Assembly: GCA_964036665.1 (NCBI GenBank)
Contig: OZ038530.1
Location: 15,318,501 to 15,382,500, forward strand
Direction of reading: 5' to 3'
From: Gordius sp. MW1
Lineage: Eukaryota > Nematomorpha > Gordioida > Gordea > Gordiidae
Length of the DNA: 64,000 bases
This document shows positions 1 to 59,551 of this stretch, in pieces; the stretch's first letter is position 1, and each line of letters begins with the position of its first letter. The notes under the pieces were generated by a model, which worked only from the letters and a program-made list of their open reading frames with translations, was not told where the DNA came from and searched no databases. The translations under genes were made by a program, and so were the position numbers.

Positions 1-39
1 AGTAGATTTTTATGTTGTGTAACTAGCATGGGAGTAGTC

Positions 40-215
40 AAGGGGGAAACCCTAGCAATTATCCTACCCCCTATAGGCATTCTCGCCCCTTCACACCTTT
101 CTCGCCCATAAATTGCATAGCAAATATGCTACATTTATACGTAGAATAGATGAGTCGTCCCCTCTTCCCTTCCCTTCTCCCCCTTCTCCGGGGGACTGGG
201 GACTGGGGGCTCTAT
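40..215 (+). repeat. Dispersed repeat, copy 1 (inverted copy at 46205-46405)
   Basis: The segment running CTCGCCCATAAATTGCATAG ... GATGAGTCGTCCCC and then CCCTTC-rich sequence recurs as its reverse complement at 46205-46405 with few differences. It contains half of the AATTGCATAGCAATT motif found in several other repeats in this window. No coding capacity. Confidence 0.7.
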
Positions 216-414
216 TTTTTTAATAAGGCTGCCTCTATTGAGTACGATATACAAATTATTGCCTACTTAAATGGTAATTAATGTTTATTGCTTCTATCTA
301 AAGTCACATAGCAATCGAATTTTTTTAGACCAAAACAGTTAATATTAAACATTTATATTAAAATAATATAAAGTTTAAAATATACAAATATAATTTGTTA
401 TACTCACTCTAATG

Positions 415-545
415 CATGGGCCCTTTAAATTTAAAAATTTGTTGAAATTTATTGAAATTATGACTATAATTTCAAAAAATGATTATTTTCCCCCTCCCTA
501 AGTCATTATTGCCCCCCTCTAATCCCAATGCTGACTACGCCCATG
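415..545. mobile_element. MITE, CATGGGCGTAGCC family (diverged)
   Basis: Diverged, short copy of the family described at 49344-49495. It ends in GCTGACTACGCCCATG and has the typical inner AAATTTGTTGAAATTTATTG and CCCCTCCCTAAGTCATTATTGCCC. Confidence 0.65.
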
Positions 546-1764
546 GTCATTACTAAATACATTTTTTGCCATAGCCCCCAATTGAAATCTTGGTTATGCC
601 CATGACTTGATTTTGAAAATGAACAGGGTTCTATCACTAATTTGGTGAAAGAATACCACACTATATGCCTATTCGCTACTTGTAAATGTAAGACACCGCC
701 CTTGGGATAAAAATTATCTTTGAATTATTTGTGACATGACATAGATAGAGTTTTTAAAGTTCATTTCTCAGGAAGAAGTATGATTATTCGTAACTCCGAT
801 CCTTACCCTCCCCCTCTCGCCTTGTTTAATAATAAATATTTTTGAAATCATTTACTAACTTAGCATCATTTATCTATACAGTTGAGGTTATCAATTAACA
901 TAACATTTCTTATGAAAAAGTGGGGCATACGGAAAATTTTAAATAAAATCTAAATCAATCGTAAACTTAAAAAATGAAAAAAATTTATTTGTTTAATCGA
1001 ACTATAATTTACAAAAAGTAATTTAGAATTTAAAAATTAGAATAATTTATAAACATTTATAATTCTTAACTTTTATTTATTTATTTCATCTTTGCAAAAT
1101 ATGTATTTTTAAAATAACGAATCATATGTGCTAATATAATACTTATCAACAAAAAAAAGAAAACATCCTCAACTACCATTATTGGAAACTAATTTTATAC
1201 ATTTAAATATCAATATAATTAATTGGATGCACGGAGACAAATATTTCAAAACGCATGAAATGCTTTGAAAAATACAAGTTTACTTGGTATTATAAAGAGG
1301 TAGAGTTTTATAGATTGAGTAAAAATGGGGGGATTACTGTGATTTTACTATAACTTTTAACAAAACTTATGGGCAAAGCAATAAAATCTTTTAGCATCTG
1401 GGTAGTATGTTCGGGAAATTTAAAAGAAACGAGCTTATAAAATACTAGATGAACCCGGCAAACGTTGTTTTGCCATTTACCCGGGTGTATTAGCAGAATA
1501 TATATCATCTTATAGATAAATTTCAATAGATTAAGAATATATCAAATATAATTGGTAAGTGTTTAGTATGCAAAATTTTTTAAACAGATAGTTAAAGAGG
1601 GTCCAAGGCCCAGGCCCACTTTAATTTATTTAGCCAGCAGGAGGGATTTCTTTCTTTCATTTTCATAAAATATGTATTTTTATAATCACGCAGGAGGGGA
1701 CACGACCGTCCTATAATAATAATAATTGACGTGAAAAATAAGCAAAAAAATAACTTTGATTTAA

Positions 1765-2118
1765 CATGGGCGTACGCAGGTTTTGAATTAGGGTGAGGCA
1801 AAATTAAAAAAAAAAATTTCCTGACACCAAAAAAAAATAATTTAAAAATTTTTTAGCGAGCAAAAAAAAGGTCGCACATCCAAAAATGGTCATTATTAAA
1901 AATTTTCCTGAGGGCAAAAAAAGGTCATCGACTATCCAAAATTTTGGCAGTGGCTAATTAGGGAGGGGCAGTGGCTAATTAAGAAAGGGCAGTGACTAAT
2001 TGGGGGAGGGGGCGCAAAACGTAATTTTTTTTTAACTTTTAAGGTTTTTTGTATTGAAATTTTATTTTATTTTAAATTAGGGGGGGGGGCAGCCCCCCCC
2101 CCCCTGCGTACGCCCATG
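1765..2118. mobile_element. MITE, CATGGGCGTACGCAG subfamily
   Basis: A 354-bp element with terminal inverted repeats CATGGGCGTACGCAG / CTGCGTACGCCCATG. Flanks TGATTTAA and AAATTTAA fit an imperfect 8-bp target duplication. The core has runs of GGGCAGTGGCTAATT. The 59552-59877 copy has the same ends, so this is a subfamily distinct from the commoner GTAGCC type. Confidence 0.8.
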
Positions 2119-2272
2119 AAATTTAATGTTTTAAATCGTAAAAAGTTTCCATTTTCCACAGCATATGACTACATTTATCACAACACTACCTACACGCATG
2201 CTGCACATGCACACAGATAGTTTCATTTAGATACGCAGTACGTCATGAGGTTGCGTTTGATTGACGATTTAT

Positions 2273-2448
2273 TAAACGTATAAAACAAAATATCACTACT
2301 GGACCAATTGTCTCGAACAAATCTTAAAACATGCTCCGGAGTGTCAGGAATAAAGTGTGAAATTTTGAGCCAAATCGGTCTGGTAGTTTTCCAAAATTGG
2401 TGGCGGCATACACACAAACATACATAGTTTCATTTTTATATATAAGAT
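2273..2448 (-). repeat. Helentron-like or SINE-like repeat end, copy A
   Basis: Read on the minus strand it begins ATCTTATATATAAAAATGAA, then CTATGTTTGTGTG, then a conserved block containing GACCGATTTGGCTCAAAATT and a second CCAGTAGT block. The same block is at 2745-2949. The A/T-rich start followed by TGTNTGTNTG and a 'GACCGATTTGGC' block resembles ends of Helentron-type elements known in invertebrates; that assignment is tentative. Confidence 0.5.
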
Positions 2449-2744
2449 ATTGGGGAAGAGCATATTAATACTTATTAATTGCTAAGCAATTTATTTATGG
2501 TAAAGTTTAGCATAAGCCTTAAAGAAATGTCACTGAGTTTTAAATGTAATTTAAGTTTCTTCTACAAAATAAACGCATAACCATGACCTAAAATACTTTG
2601 TAGAATCTAATGTTTATATTCCTCTGGTTCATTCATATGGTAACGGGTCTGACCTGATTTAATATGAAAGAAAATTTTTATGCAGCAATAAAACATTTAA
2701 GCTTCATATACTTTACGTCATATGACGTCATTATTAAGTACTAA

Positions 2745-2949
2745 AACGTATAAAACAAAAAAACGTGACCCCTCAAAAACTACTGGACCGATTTGGCTCG
2801 AACAAATCTTAAAACATGCTCCGGAGTATGGGGAATAAACTGTGAAATTTTGAGCCAAATCGGTCTCGTAGTTTTCCAAATTTGGTGGTGGCATACACAC
2901 AAACATACAAACAAACACACAAACATAGTTTCATTTTTATATATAAGAT
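2745..2949 (-). repeat. Helentron-like or SINE-like repeat end, copy B
   Basis: Near-identical to 2273-2448 but longer, with an extra ACGTGACCCCTCAAAAACT block and an expanded GTTTGTGTGTTTGTTTGTAT run. ORFs on both strands here are by-products of the repeat. Confidence 0.5.
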
Positions 2950-5900
2950 TTAAAAATCTGTCAACCATTTCTACTAAAATGTGTTTAAAATTGCTGATTT
3001 AGTGTTGTCGTGCATTTGATTTAAAATCAACATTTCAAAAACATATTAATATTAAATACAACCATATTACTTTTATTTTTCATATCTTTAACTCGAAACA
3101 TTTAAATCGTGCGATAGGGATTGATTGACATTTTGTAGAAAAATTTAAATTGATAGTAAATTATTAACAACTGCTTTGGCAGGTGTTGACCCCTGCAAAG
3201 TTGCTTTTCAATGGCTTGACTCCAACCCGAATTACTTCTATATCAATCGTGACTCAAGCCCTGTCATACCTAAAACCTTTTTTAAATTGAAACCTATATA
3301 CGAAACAAAATTGAAAAAAATGTTACCATATTAATTTATAATAAAATTAGTTTTAATAGGTGAGACTAAAAAACATTGATTAACTTGCAAAAATTTATTA
3401 ACTTTAAAAGATTTTATTATAATAAATAGCTTTTATGATAAAAGTTGTCATCCTTCTGCCTCAACCAAATCTGCTTAATGAATCCTTACTTATAGTATTC
3501 ATTTTAAATAAAAAATATATTATTTGAATTAAAAAAGTATATATATTTAATTGTGTAATGCATATTAAGAAACGAGTTAGGAATATACAGTTTTTAACAA
3601 GATTAACATTATAGACAGCGAAGGACTGGTGTTTAAAAAGTCATATATAACGTTAAATTTATGTTAAATAAATTTGGTTAGCTTTTAAATAATTATTTTT
3701 AATGGGCTTGTGCAAAGCGGGTTGCCAACCCGAGGCCAATGTTTTAATAATTATTGTCCCAGCCCGAAATATTCTGGCGAAGTCAAGTTTTTAACGGCCT
3801 TTTAAATCAGAATGTAAACTTTTTTAAAATTCTTATCTTCTGTATATCATTTAATAATTAATCCTTGTTTGAACGTTTAAGCACTACATTTATCGTCTAT
3901 AATGATTATTTGTTTGGGAGGTGTTTGAATGGGGTGTTCTTACCATCAGAACTTATACTTTTTTTTCATGGTTAATTTTAAAGATAAAATAAGTTTAATA
4001 TTTTAACAAATTATTAATCACCGAAAGTTTATTTTATATATAACCTATTTATTAGTTCGAAAATTTTGTAATGCACTGAATATATTTTTATGTGTAATTT
4101 ATTAACGTCTGCAGGGTGCGAGAGGTTTAAACCCAAGACCCATCTATTAACGTACCTCATAGAATTTATGTTGGCTTAGAGCAATTTTAACGTCAAATGT
4201 ATTAGAAAAGATTCAAATATTATTAACTTACATTTTATTAAATTCAACAGGAGATGGGTTGAAAAAGCGCCAGTAATTTTTATGTCGTTGACGATCATTT
4301 TTAAATAAACCTTAAATCTAGCCCACTTTTTTACAACAATAATATAGCACAAATTAGAGCGCGGCATTTCTATATAGGGTTATTATTATCTTCTTTAAAA
4401 TATTAACAAACTTTATTTATTAATTAATTTCGAATATAAAATTTAAGAATTTGATTCATAAAATAACAAAACAATTGCAAGATTCTTAAGGCTAAAATAT
4501 ATGGTGTCCGCTGTTCTGTTCACCCTGTATAGCTAGAATAAATTTTTTCAAGTAACTTAAATTATTTAAGCATGTATAATTGTAAAAATTATAAAACAGA
4601 TTGATACAAAATATAATAACTTAAAATCTAGTGGAATATGCAATATTAACGTAACCCACGTCTATAAAATTATCTAGACTAAAATATATCAAACATATGT
4701 TTTAATTTGTCAACCATAACTTACTGTCCTCCAATTCAGAATTTTTAGCGCACAATTTAGGATATCATAAAAATGAAAAAGAAACGTTTTATAATAACTA
4801 AATCTCTAAAATATGAAAAAAGCATTAATTCTAAAGATTCATCTGCAAATTTTGATATGCCTTCAACCTGCACTAAAGTTAATTTTAGTAAGAATCTCGA
4901 TATTTTCTTACATTTAGATGATTTAACATTTATATGTGCCTTTTAACTCATTTATAATTTTATATAAACATGTGTAAAACTATTAAATAACTGCTGTTAA
5001 ATATGAGGCATTGCATTTTTTGGAATATTTGTAATTTAAAACTCTTACTAAGCTATATGTATATGACTGTGATTAACAATCTAAAGAACAGTCTTTTTTA
5101 GGTGATAATTTTTTTTGTGGTATTTGACAAATTTATTTTAATGTTTATAAAAAAATTAATGGTCTAAATTCTTAATCAGTAAATATCAGGTGATATAGCT
5201 TTTATAACAATTATTGTTTTAATATTTAAAGCATATTTTATTTTAAATCATAGTTGAACTCCAATATTTTTATATTAGTAATAGTTTTGCCCTATAATGT
5301 TATATGGCACTTTTTAGCTAAAATAAACCTGAACCATTTTGCCATTTGCCTAAAAAAGTGCTATACTTAAAAAATTTTCATTATAGTAATAAATACATCT
5401 TCTGCCATTTAATTATTTTAATTATAAGTTTTAACTTTAAAATTGAAAATTTAAATATGCAATAAATTTAATATCTAATCATCATATTACCATTTATTTG
5501 CCTGCTTTTAGCTTAGTAAAAGTTGAAAAATGTTAACTTAATCAGTTGGAGGATTATTAATTGCTATATTTAATAAAGCTGTCTAAGTACATCTCTATTT
5601 TTCCTATATATTACCTCAAAAAGTTAATCAGTGACCTAATATTGTACACGTAAACACAAATGTCAAGGACTAGTATACCATTTAAACCTCATATACATGG
5701 TGTTACCTCATTACTCATAATAAGGACATAAACTGCTTTGGATAACAACTTCTCTTGGCTCATATATTGTTTATCTAAAACGCCCACACCTTTACGAGTC
5801 CTATCAATTGCTGCTTACTTGTTCCAATAATTACAGCATTTGTCAGAATTATTACAAAATTACAATAGAGTATTTTAAATTATTTCAAACAATTAAAAAG

Positions 5901-7585
5901 TTTAATTTTGTAATATGTCAAAGTTAAATTAGAAATTGTATAAATATATGAAATATATTGAATCTATGGCTAAGATTGATGGCCTGATTATGAACTTTTG
6001 CTATAACCTTCTTTGGTGTACTTTTTAAGGATATAAATCATGGACCTTATCAAATTGATTTTAAAAGAATATTTATTTTGGTTAATATCCGACCTCAAGA
6101 TTGCACTATTTAAGGTTGCTCTAAATTTAATTGAGTTTCGTGTCACGCTTTTTGTCGTAATTTTTTCTTACTTCGACAGTATGAAATTTGATTAAAAACT
6201 CTCTTAACGATGTACCACACAATGAATGCACAATGTCCAGTGTTCACTAATTAACTTTTGCTTGGCAACGAAAAATCAATAAATATTTAAAATTGCAAGA
6301 GTAGCCCTTACTCAGGGCCCTAACAGGGGCTGGGATTTGTTAATTAAGAACCCTTACCGAACCTCTTGGCTAGAGCAAATATGAAATATTCTGGCTTAAG
6401 TTTGGTGGTCCCAGCTTAAAATCGCTTTAAACATATTTGTTTTAAAATATTTAATGTAATAGGTCTTTAAGAATAGTCTTACTTTTCTAAAATCACAGCT
6501 CAGTTTACCACTAATTGATATGATTTGTGGGTAAGCGCAGATCTCTGGCGAATTAATCGTTTTTATTAAAAGTTACTATAAATTATTTAAAAATAACGAA
6601 ATTAAGAGGTATAATCTCAAAGTTCGGCATATAATGTCACAGCTTATAATTAATTATGCACAGCAAACAGATCTTACGGCTTTGTTTGAAACTTTGGCTT
6701 ATGAGTTATGTTAGACTTAATCTTAAGGTTGATTTAATGTGATTGTGAACTTGGGTCGCCTTTTATAAGAATTGAAAAAGATAACAAATTTTTTTGCATA
6801 TTTTTGGTTTAATTTCTGTCTCTTTTATGATGATTGTAAATTCAGTTAGTTGACAAGGAAATAGAAAGAAATTTTAACGGCATGTAAGTCGCGATTAATG
6901 TGGTATACTACATTTCCCTTTGTAGTATAGCTCCTCCAATCCAATGTCAAGGGGAAGTTAAATTTGTATGTTCCTATTATTACTTAATAGCCGTATTTTC
7001 CTGGCCGCTTATTCCCGCTTTTGCCAACACAAATCGGACGATAAAATAAAAAGCTGCTTTTTTCGACTCTCTGTTGTTTGTTTCAACTTCAAAAAGAAGA
7101 TCAGAAAAAAGGTTGAAGAACTTGGTGACATAAGTTTGCAGAAAGTTTGAGGCTGTTTTAAATTTAGCGTTGTTTCTGGTGAAAAATTGAGGTTTCTCTC
7201 TCTCCTCAACTATCTTGGAAAGCAATCAGTTGCCAACAATCTGGATAGTTAATAAATGCGTTAAATAAATGATATAACAGAGTACTTTTTAGGGGCAATT
7301 TTTGATATTCTTCTTAAGCTTTCTTTCTGTTAGCCCAATTTAACATGCTACATCACCCAATAATCAATAACAAATTTTCAATGCTTAGTAATAAATGTAT
7401 GAATCTAAATTGAGCATCAATTATACAATCTCTATCACTGCTGGAAAGGGCTAAGAAGTATCGATTTTTCCTTTGCAAGAATATTTCGATAGTACAAAGG
7501 AAAGATGGTGAGGACATTACTAATTGCTTTGTGATTTGAAAGGAAAAAGAGATATAAATTAGTTTGTCTAATACATAAAAAGATT

Positions 7586-8488
7586 AAATTACACAGCTCT
7601 ACAAATATTGACTTTGTGATTGTATCCCGCAATCCGACCAATAATTCTGATAGAGAATTTTGCGCTGAAAAATAATAAGTTTTTAGTTTTTTTCTACGAT
7701 TACCAGTTTTTTTTAGATATTCGAGATTAAAAGTGCCCTTTTTAAGCCTTTTTGAGGCTATATTGCCACGGCATTTTTAATATTTAGCGAAAAATAGTAA
7801 TATATTCATGTAGATCAAAGTTTCATCTATAGGTCCATTTTTTTTATTTTTTTATATCTCACTTATACTCAAATTTATACGCGCTTGCGTAAACCCATTT
7901 TCCTTGTCAAAATTCGTCCCACTATGTCTGGAAAAAGGAGTTCATTAGAGTTCATACTACACACTCGCTGTTTACTAACACATCTCTCTCTTTCCCTTTC
8001 TCCATCTCTTCCACTCCCGCCCCCATATCTATCAAAGCACACATGAAGGGGGCGGAAGTGAAGGAGAAAGAGAGGAGAGTAGGTAAAGGGAGAGATATAT
8101 GTGTTAGTAAACAGCGCGTGTGTAGTATGAACTCTAATGAACTCCTTTTTACAGACATAGTGGGACGAATTTTGATAAGGAGAAGGGGTTTACGCAAACG
8201 CGTATAAATTTGAGTTTAAGGGTGATATAAAAAAATAAAAGAATGGAGGTATAGATGAGACTTTAATCTACATCAATATATTACTATTTTCGCTAAATCT
8301 TAAAAATACCATGGCAATTTAGCCTTAAAAAGGCCTAAAAAGGGCATTTTTGGCACTTTCAAACTCATATATTCTAAAAGCTGGTAATCGTAGATAAAAA
8401 CTAAAAACATATTATTTTTCAGCGCAAAATTCTCTATCAGAATTATTGGTCAGATTGCGGGATATTTTTTTGTAGACCTGTGTAATTT
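7586..8488. mobile_element. Long hairpin (fold-back) element, about 0.9 kb
   Basis: Two inverted arms of about 440 bp meet near 8038. Outer ends are AAATTACACAG ... CTGTGTAATTT. Both arms hold GCGCAAAATTCTCTATCAGA or its complement, the CTACGATTACCAG block and the TTTACTAACACAT block. The centre is CT/GA-rich (TCTCTCTTTCCC / GGGAGAGA). Almost the entire element is palindromic, so it is a fold-back transposon or an inverted duplication. No coding capacity is seen. Confidence 0.85.
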
Positions 8489-9768
8489 ATGGAGCATATT
8501 TGTCAATCCAAATGACACAAATGTTTGCCTTAGCTATTTATCGTGAAGCATAACTAAAGCATATAAATCTTAATTTATACCTTAATCAAGCCATGAATGC
8601 CCAAAGTACTGATTGTGAATTTATATGTTTTGTAGGTTGTGTTTGTACAGATAAATTGAGCAGATGATAAAAAATGACATTAACTATAACTCATTTAGAT
8701 TGTAATAATTTCTTAACTTTATTTAAAAGTTTGAATTATTTAAGCATCCGTTTCATCGACTAAACACGAATTATTTATTCATGCATGCATATATTAAATA
8801 CTATTCAAATTATTTCTATATTCATGAATGTAATTTTTTTTGTTATTTTATTAGGCTATGTAACAATTTTACCGTTAACATTATTATTTTTTTGTAATTA
8901 AATATTTAACTTTAATCTATAACCCTAAAATTTGATTAAACCTATAATCATTCCTCGATATCAAATGTATTGACTTGGTTTTTATGGTCTGTTTAGAAAT
9001 CGCTAAATCAACGTAGAGGATATGCATGTGATTCCTCAATTTAAATGTTGAATTCTTGTTTAGCCTTCTAGGTTTTAGTCTAGCACCCTAAATTTTAGCT
9101 ATTTGATCAACTCCCTCCCCCACTATCCTTAAAAAGGAAATTTACTTTTTTTAAAAAATTTCAATTAATCGTTAAAATTGACCAAAATTTTTTTTGTCCA
9201 TTGCCAAATCGATAGATTTTATCGCAATTTTTATCACAGAAACTTCAAAATATTTATTGCCAACGTTTTATTCAATAATTTGTCATTTGGACCTAACCGA
9301 TTAACTGAAGACCTATTAAACAAAAAGATTAAGATACGTAAAGCGACGAGTTCAAAATTAAATATTTGCTTAAAAAATGTTTGTAGAGCATTATTTATTT
9401 GTTTGTATAAATAGTGTCATAGTTGTTGTAGCTCAGCTCCTACCCAAAATATATTTAAAAATACAAGGCACACTTGATATTTAAAGTTCTAAACCGTTTT
9501 GTTGATATTCATAATCTGTGAACATTAAATGTTACAATTTTGGAGATAGGTTATCTTAAAAGTGCCCTAAAAAGGAACTTTTACCAAAAAATTCCGAGGT
9601 GAAATTGAGTCGTTTGGGAGTCTATGGGTTTAAATCAAAGGAATACAAAACTAATTCATTACGAAAACGATATTAAACATTTTAAATAAATATTTTTATT
9701 TTTTAGGCTTAGCGATGAAATAATAATTAAAACTTTTATAATCGCGGCGTGTGTGTTTTATCTACTAG

Positions 9769-34976
<25,208 letters not shown>

Positions 34977-36211
34977 AAAAGTTACGCTAGTTGGTATTAC
35001 TACAAATTCCATTTTAGATCACACAAAAAGTTCACTTGCAATGAAAAACGAGCCTAAGCTATGCATGTGATAAAGACTTAGCCTTTGGTTTATTCAATTA
35101 ATATTTTCTCGTCAAATCTTACACTAAGTCACACCTTACCACCATACAAACATTATAATTTTGTTTTTAAATTGTCATATCATCCCTCTTACACCTAACA
35201 TACTCATATACCTATTAATGATAAAACCCGTTGACCTTCTGTTTAATACATTATTAACTCATCAATTACATCAACTTTTTTAATACTCCGCTCATCCCAT
35301 TTTTATTGTACAAATCGAATGATAAAATAAAATAAATAACACTTATTAATATCGATGATAATTAAGTTTGATTTTAAATTAAATTTTTTCAACGTTAAAA
35401 AACAATAAAATTCCTTTTATACATGGTGTGATCCTAAAAGAATATTTTACACTAAGATTTGGAATTCAACTATTAATATTAAAATAAAGTAATTCTTTAT
35501 AAATCCCTTACTTAAAAGGTCTACTTACCTAATTAATTTTAATTGCCAAACCTCTTTGTTTTCGAATAACTTACTAAAAAAAGCATTAACAAGTTTGTTT
35601 AATAAACGAAATACATAATTTTCATGGACACGACAAATGGTAACATAGTAATTAACACGTACACGTTCCACTTTTCCGAATATAATAAACGCTAGATGAT
35701 TTAAAGTGGACCTAATTTTTATGGATACAATAAAGAATTGAAAACGATTTGGTTCGGTTATTAAGAACGAATAACGAAAAATTGATTCAATGTATGCAAT
35801 TTGACATAAACAATTGTACGGAATTATAACATCAAATATATCACAATGATTATAATATGGGTACTTGCAATACGTTTGTCGCTAAAAGTATACCAAAATT
35901 AGCGTTATTGAGTTGGACTGAACGGCCTTCTTATTGAATCAGACTAGATAATTTAGTCGTTTAATATGGGCTCGAGTTTGGGTTGTGTCTATTGCTACTT
36001 TCCCTGGCAAATTTTGTCACATAAAATCCAATTATAATAGGAAAAAACAATAAAGCTCCACGAGTCTGACCAAAAAATAATTAAATGGAGCTCCATTTTC
36101 TGCAGAACTTCGCCAATTTAAATAATTTCTGACTATGCAAGTTCAGTATTAAATAACAAAAATTAGTAATGAACGCAAACTTAATATAATAACGTAAAGT
36201 GTGTTGAGGTT
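34977..36211. other. Intergenic region between two convergent genes
   Basis: About 1.2 kb of AT-rich DNA between the KCC stop and the SPCA stop. It should contain both 3' UTRs. AATAAA-like runs on the plus strand near 35330, 35405 and 36047 are candidate KCC polyadenylation signals. I recognise no gene, RNA or transposon in it. Confidence 0.6.
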
Positions 36212-56748
<20,537 letters not shown>

Positions 56749-58141
56749 TAGATTTTATCCCGCGATCTTTCAACTCACAACACTATATGGCTGCTTTGTG
56801 TTGGACCTTCTACTTTAACACGGAGATAAGCTCTAGATTTATTTATAAAAAAAAATCAAAATAATAAACTTTCTATAGAAAAATTAGTAAAATTCCATTG
56901 TTTAAGAAGTCGCTCATGCCTTGTAAAGGGTAATTTACTTGAGCTTTTATCTCGGGGGAGTTTAAAACTATATTTATTTGTCTTTGAATTAGGGCATGAG
57001 GTAAAACCTATTTTAAATGCATATATTTTTAAAAAAAACAAAGGTTTAGCTTTTTATCGATCAAATATAATGAATCCACGATTTTCGTTTATAAATTAAG
57101 ACAACCATTGTGGTAAAAGAAAGTCAATATTTTTCGACGTTCAATCATTTTATAAATTGTAAGTATTGCGTAAAAACATTTAATTTAATAAGCTTTATAG
57201 GCACCCAAAAATCAAAACAGGGTTCAGAGATCAAGATATGAAATTGACTACCGAAGATTTTTAATGATTATTAAATGCCTGCTCTAAATATTTTTGCAAA
57301 TAAATTATCCCTTGCGTATTAAAATAATTAGGTTTATTATGCAAGAAATTTATGTTATGATAACAAGTTTAAGTAATACAAACAAAATCTTTAGGGATTC
57401 CACACGATTTTCAACGCATTTTTCTGTCAAAATAACGAACTTTTTAACGCCAAATTACAAATTACACGTATTTAAAAAAAATTCGATCAAAAAATCTAAC
57501 ATTCGCAACCTATTTAGTAATTCTAAAATTAATCGATTATAATAAAAAGAAGAGCGCAAAACTACTCCCCATTTCATTTCTAAAACCTTTCACTAAAACT
57601 TTACATCCTGTCACCCATGGACAAATTAAAACCGTTATTCAAAATTGAATATCCAGCCAAACTAAATTTTAACATTTAAACATTGTCATAAAAGGTATCT
57701 AAATAAATATATGCATAATTTATATATACCACTTAGTTATATATAGCGGAATATGGTTATATCGAGGTAGAATGATAAAAAAAATTGAAGACAAATTTAC
57801 AAATTTTTTGAAGAATCCGATAGCTAGACGCCTGGGGAAGCATTAAATATTTTTCCAGCCAAAGCAAAATGGGATTAAGAGAGAAAAGTGTTTTTGAGTT
57901 AAATAAAAAGATTGCTGCTACATAGGTGTATTCATAAATAATTTATAAATAAAAATGCGAAAATAGAGTAAATAAAAAAGTAATTACCAAGTGCGTATGG
58001 TCTATATATATTGATCGATGCAATAAGGCAGGTATTACCCTCCCAAAATTGGTACGTGCGTCTTTAAAATATCGACCCGATTTCTAAGACAATAATAATT
58101 AATTTGCTAGAAATAATGGTCGTCACGTGGTAACCACATTT

Positions 58142-58470
58142 AAGGGCTTATCTTAATATCGGATTTTGCTGGTTATAGCATAGCCGTGTCTTAACTTAGA
58201 ATTCACAGCAGATTTACATTTGAGACGCATAACATAACAGCGATTTTGTAAGATGCAAAAAAATTTCTAAGCTTAAATTTTGTATGTTTTGAACTTTTAG
58301 GTATCAGCAAAGTTTAAATTTAATATCAAGAGTTGAAATAAACAAAAAAAAACGTTTTTAACTATATTAATAATTACAACCGAGTTTGACACCTGAAATT
58401 GGATCGGATATCTAGACAAAAATAAATTCGCGCGATTTGAATCTGAATCCGATATAAAGACAAGCCCTAA
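58142..58470. mobile_element. Inverted-repeat element, AGGGCTTGTCTTAATATCGG family, copy 2
   Basis: AGGGCTTATCTTAATATCGG ... GACAAGCCCT; shares internal sequence with 38148-38428 (inverted). Intergenic, upstream of SPCA. Confidence 0.8.
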
Positions 58471-58498
58471 AGTGCATCATATAAATTAAACGCTGGGC

Positions 58499-58660
58499 AT
58501 GGGCGTAGCCAGTAATATATTAGGCCTACACCCCCACCAAAAATTGTCAATATCTGAGATGGTCGGTCGAATATCGTCTTTTTTTGACGATTCGACATGG
58601 AATGGCCCTATAATATCTTTATCTAAACTCGAATTATGTTGTGCCCCCCTCTCTCTTGCA
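58499..58660 (+). mobile_element. Partial copy of the CATGGGCGTAGCC family (left end only)
   Basis: GCATGGGCGTAGCCAGTAAT followed by unrelated sequence; no right end recognised. Low-quality fragment. Confidence 0.4.
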
Positions 58661-58875
58661 CTCATCAAATCAAATTTTAATTTAAAAATGTGATAAACCC
58701 AGGTTTTTTATCATTAAAAATGTGTAAAATTCCTGGCAACGTTCAACAAAGTCTTTAATTTCAAACCGAAACTCCGGTTTTTTAATTTAAATAAGACTCG
58801 CAGTGTTGGTTTAGTTCGGGTTTTGGGTGACGCATTCCTGCTAAAAAGTCAATAACTGACTGACGTGCTTGATAC

Positions 58876-58978
58876 TAGCGTTGTAAAAAGGGCTGGGTTT
58901 TGTTTGGTCGACCTTTGATGTTTAGTCTGTTTATGTTTAGTCGGCTAAAACCACACAAAACCCAGCCGTTTTTACAAG
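58876..58978. mobile_element. MITE, TAGTGTTGTAAAAACGG family, minimal copy
   Basis: TAGCGTTGTAAAAAGGGCTG ... AACCCAGCCGTTTTTACAAG, about 100 bp, similar in size to 12346-12450. Confidence 0.75.
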
Positions 58979-59206
58979 ACCATTTTGATACCTCAACACG
59001 GGTACATAGCCAACAAACATGTAAAGGGGCGGCCAGAATTTGGATTAAAGTGGAGCAAAAAGTTTGGCAATGTTTTAAGATAGGGTAAACCATTAATTTT
59101 GTAAAATTTTGAAGTTAATTTCAATCAATTTCTGAATTGTTCATATTTATTTGGCAGCTGCTCCCCTGACTAAGCCCTAAAAACAAGTTTTTATTTGAGT
59201 TAGAAG

Positions 59207-59380
59207 CATGGGCGTAGCCAAGAGGGAAGGGGGCAGGGAGGGGCGGCTGCCCCCCTCTAAATCCTAAAATTTGTGGAAATTTATTTAAATCATGGTGAAA
59301 ATTTTCAAAAAATATTCATTTTGCCCCTCCCTAAATCATTATTGCCCCCCCCCCTCTAATCCTAATGCTGGCTACGCTGG
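59207..59380. mobile_element. MITE, CATGGGCGTAGCC family
   Basis: CATGGGCGTAGCCAAGAGGG ... AATGCTGGCTACGCTGG. The outer right end is slightly eroded. Confidence 0.82.
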
Positions 59381-59551
59381 TTATAAGACAAAATTCAAAC
59401 TTTTAATGTCAAATTAAATCCAGATTAATAAATACTGCAAACTTACTTCGAAATAGATATACCCAAAGCTGCAAAGTTCATAGATAAATGACGAAGAACA
59501 ATACTCTAGCTAAAGATCCCTGGTTGAAGCCAAGATTGGAACTAGAGGGAG

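Larger units (their letters stand above)
1..9768. other. Region upstream of the first recognised KCC exon; no supported gene
   Basis: Short ORFs here have no recognisable domain and low-complexity composition. Visible content is repeats: a dispersed repeat at 40-215, MITEs at 415-545 and 1765-2118, two related repeat copies at 2273-2448 and 2745-2949, and a hairpin element at 7586-8488. Stretches 2950-7585 and 8489-9767 look like ordinary AT-rich non-coding DNA. The missing KCC N-terminal exon(s) and promoter may be hidden here; an open frame at 6968-7150 (+) ending in KKKIRKKVEELGDISLQKV is unassigned. Confidence 0.5.

Noticed and set aside
6968-7225. Overlapping ORFs on both strands
   Set aside because: No domain and no conserved splice context; one could be an unrecognised KCC 5' exon, but nothing supports it.
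9178-9414. Plus-strand ORF starting MTKIFFVHCQIDRFYR
   Set aside because: AT-rich, no recognisable motif, no splice connection to the KCC exons.
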